DNA of 61,784 nucleotides, taken from Corinectria fuckeliana. Its lineage: Eukaryota > Ascomycota > Sordariomycetes > Hypocreales > Nectriaceae. Of this stretch, positions 58,955 to 61,784 are shown one piece after another. Location: assembly GCA_019137255.1 (NCBI GenBank), contig WPDH01000119.1, forward strand, positions 1 to 61,784. The letters are read 5' to 3'. Position 1 is the stretch's first letter; every line of letters starts with the position of its first letter. The notes below the pieces were generated by a model. It did not search any database. It worked only from the letters and a program-made list of their open reading frames with translations, and was not told where the DNA came from. Made by a program: the position numbers and the translations under genes.

Positions 58955-61784
58955 GATAATAAACCTAGTATAGTCTTTTAGTAGGAGAGATATAATTATA
59001 TATACTAATCTGTTTATATATAGATTCTAATAANNTAATAATAATAATAATAATAATACTAGCTATAAGAGTAAGTTTTTTTACTATAAATCTGCTATAT
59101 ATTTAAGCTAATCTTATATAGGCTAAGAGAAAGAGATAGGCTAAAGCAGAGAGTACTAAAGCTTTAAGAGAGGAGTTTACTACTCTAAAGAGAGTAGTAT
59201 AAGTTATCTCTTATTCTATATGTATTATATAGATAGGTAAGAATAGTATAGCAGGTTTCTACTAAGACTAGGTGAATACTACAGCAGGTAGCTATACAGC
59301 TTATACCTATATGCATAAAATATATAAAGCCTTACTATTTACTACTATTATTACTACTTAAGCCTTAGTAGAGGCTCTCTAGTAAGAGAGGGGTGCTAAT
59401 AATATAAGTGTAAGTTAGTTCTATAGTGTATATATAAGCTAATAGTATATAAGGAGAGAAGCTTAAGAGGCTTAAAGATATAGCCTTTTAGGCAAAGAGT
59501 TAAGCTCCTAAGTGTGTATATATTATGCTTATAGTAGTAACTACAGGCTTAATATCTAACTAGTTTAACATACTAGTTAGCAGGATTAACTATATTACTA
59601 AGGTGCTTAAGCGTCTTAAATATATTATAGTTCTAGCTCTTATCTATCTAGAGAGCATTCTTATTCTTATAGCAGTTAGGTTATTAGCCTCTAAGGGAAC
59701 TAGTAAGAAGGATAATAATAGTGATAATAAGGCTAGTAAGGCTAGTAATAATACTACTGTTAGTAAAGGTGTAAAAGAGAGTAATATAAATATATAAGGT
59801 TAGATAGTAGGTAGTAAAAGTATAGGTTTAGGTTAGGTTTATAAGTTAGTATTATAAGCTTAGAGGATTTTAATAGGGGGTTAAAAGATTTAATTAAGAT
59901 TAGCAGCTGTTATAATTAAGCTAGTTTTTTACCTTTTATAGCTTTTTCTAGGTGTATTTTATACTTCTTATAAGAGGGGTAAGAAGCACTTAGTATAATA
60001 GTATACTATTTTTATTATAAGGCTATAAACTTAATTATAGTTACTATAGATTTATAAGGCTAGTTTATAGTATAGGATAATATATTAGCTTAAGAACTAC
60101 TAGGTAAGCAGTTAAGTAGTTTTATACTTAGATAGTTAAAGCCTAAACTTATATTAGTTTTATAGTAGGTTTATTAGGTATCTTTATTATTTAGTATACT
60201 TAGGGTAAAAAATAATAATATATTTAGGTGTTTTTTTACTAGTCTTATATAAGCACTATAATAAAAGCATATTAGGTATATACCTCTAGAAGAGAAAGCT
60301 TTTAAAACTAATTTTTCCTGTTTATAGCTATATAAGTATTAAGCTTTAATATTTATTAAGGTCTTAATATAAGTATAATACTCTTTTATTATTAGTAAGA
60401 AGATAAGCTTTAGCTAGTTTAAGTTGATTAGTCTTTTAGCACTCTCTTACTTTATCTTAGAGTTAGGTTTACTATATAGTCTATTTAGAAAAGGTATAAG
60501 CTTTTATTACTACTAATATTAGTTTACACTCTTTATAAGAGAGCTAGCTTTTAAGCTAATCTCTAACTTCTTACTATAGTTACTATTATAGTTCTTACTA
60601 CTACTTATAGTAAATCCACCTTAAAGCTATAATAGTAGTAGCCCTAATAAGCTAAGTAGTATTCTATCTCTTAATATAGCTATAAAATTAGGCAGCTAGT
60701 TTGTTAAGGTAGATATTAAGAGGGGGGATAACTAGCTTTATCTCTAGTAGGTAAACAGGTATAGCTTTATAGGCTTTTACTACTATATATAGGTTTTAAG
60801 TCTATTCTAATATAAGTGCTTATATAATACCTTAAGGCTTACTATTAGGGGCTGTTAGGGTATAATAGGCTTTTATACTATAAACTATAATAGAATAAAT
60901 AACTTATATATAAATTAACCTTACTCCTTTAAGGCTAACCTCTTATATGCTTATAGTGATTATAGTAAGAGCCTAGTATTAGCACTTAAGTTTCCCTTTA
61001 AGGTGGTCTATATATAAGCCTTATAGTAGTTTATAATAAAAGAAGAGTCTAAGAAACCTATAGGTTTAGGTAGGCTATACTATTAAGTCTCTAAGTTAGA
61101 TTTATATCTAGTCTGCTATATATTTACAGGTAAAGTAGAGGAGTTATATTTTGTCTAGTTTCTAAGTTATACTATTTATTTAGGCCTAATTATTATATAT
61201 TTCTTATACAGTCTTAAGCTAGGTTTAGGTCTCTTTTATATTATAGCTAAATACTAGCAGGTTTATATTATCTGTAAATCTAATAACTAATATCCTAAGG
61301 GTGTTATTAAGAGCTTTATAAAGGCTAGAAATAAAGAGGATAAATAGAATAGGTGATAAAAGAGATTCTTAGGGGACTCTCACTTTAACTTTAATTAGGT
61401 TAAAAGTTTAGCTATTAAATTAGAGCTGTGCTATTTATAATATAAGATAGCTAGTAAGCTATACTAAGAGCTATCTAGAAAATCCTTTTAGTTATAAGAT
61501 AGTAATAAGTTATTTATAGTTAATATTATTAAAGGCTTTTATAAAGTTAAGCTAGAGGAGAGAGGTAAGGCTATATTAAGCTTACACTATATATACTACT
61601 TTAACAACTATAGCTAGGGCTAGCTCTGTTAACTTTCTAAGCTTATTACCTATTTGCCCTAAAGATAGTAGCCTCTTCTCTTTTACTATAGTTATAATAT
61701 GCTTACTAATAACTGTTTTAATAATCTTACTAATCATATTAAGTAGTAATATTAAGTACTAGCCTAATACTATTTACTATTATT
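58125..61784 (-). mobile_element. Tad-like LINE, copy C, RIP-inactivated, continues past the window
   Basis: Same element and orientation as A and B. The 3' tail (TAAA)n is at 58,125; the 3' UTR with the (TAA)n tract is at about 58,906-58,953; the ORF2 C-terminal block near 60,315; the RT active site FTDN at about 61,268-61,279; and the GVP-stop motif (here RVP-stop-ESLLSPILFI) at about 61,335-61,385. It keeps the Ser of SPILFI that A and B have lost, while A and B keep other residues, so the three copies together define the ancestral sequence. Two N bases at 59,034-59,035. The 5' end is not in the window. Confidence 0.88.
59034..59035. other. Assembly ambiguity (2 N) in TAA microsatellite
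   Basis: Two undetermined bases inside a (TAA)n run of LINE copy C, where read slippage is expected. Confidence 0.99.

Noticed and set aside
1..61784. tRNA, rRNA or CRISPR features
   Set aside because: No cloverleaf-compatible A/B box pairs, rRNA blocks or regularly spaced repeat-spacer arrays were noticed by eye; a tRNAscan run would be decisive.

Overview
The window is from a filamentous ascomycete (Pezizomycotina, most likely a Sordariomycete). The evidence is short GT-AG introns, six fungal housekeeping-type genes, CCTAGGTAGGTA-type promoter repeats, and AT-rich flanks carrying the signature of repeat-induced point mutation (RIP). In those flanks C-to-T and G-to-A changes turn Gln and Trp codons into stops, Cys into Tyr, Gly into Glu and Asp into Asn. 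The species is not determined.

Layout. Positions 1 to about 11,480 and about 44,985 to 61,784 are AT-rich, RIP-damaged transposon layers. Between them lies a GC-balanced island of about 33.5 kb with six confidently modelled genes and one small probable gene. Left flank: two copies (A and B) of one Tad-like LINE on the minus strand, separated by about 1.2 kb of unassigned decayed repeat. Copy B is 5'-truncated and has a perfect 14-bp target-site duplication (TSD). Right flank: an old LTR-element fragment with a decayed gag zinc knuckle was hit by a 713-bp miniature LTR element (TRIM-like) and then by a short 5'-truncated LINE (copy D). Copy D was in turn split by a 9.4-kb Ty3/gypsy chromodomain element with matched 384-bp LTRs. 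LINE copy C follows and runs off the right edge.

Gene island, left to right: a 70-residue Ser/Pro-rich small protein (+); PSD2-type phosphatidylserine decarboxylase (-); a C2H2 plus fungal-specific-domain transcription factor (-); choline-phosphate cytidylyltransferase PCT1 (-); Hrp1-type two-RRM hnRNP (-); Gyp1-type TBC Rab-GAP (+), divergent from hrp1; and a GT90/CAP10 family glycosyltransferase (-), convergent with gyp1. I resolved exon structures by reading splice sites. PSD2 and PCT1 both lead to phosphatidylcholine, and PSD2, Gyp1 and the GT90 protein are expected in the Golgi/endomembrane system. I see no operon-like or metabolite-cluster logic beyond that.

Most unusual items: the nested insertion stack with reconstructable TSDs; the long extra reading frame downstream of the chromodomain in the gypsy element; the TRIM-like element; a 10-nt micro-exon in gyp1; a 1.2-kb intron in hrp1; and a paired TCACGTGA palindrome in the pct1-hrp1 intergenic region. 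No tRNA, rRNA or CRISPR array was seen.
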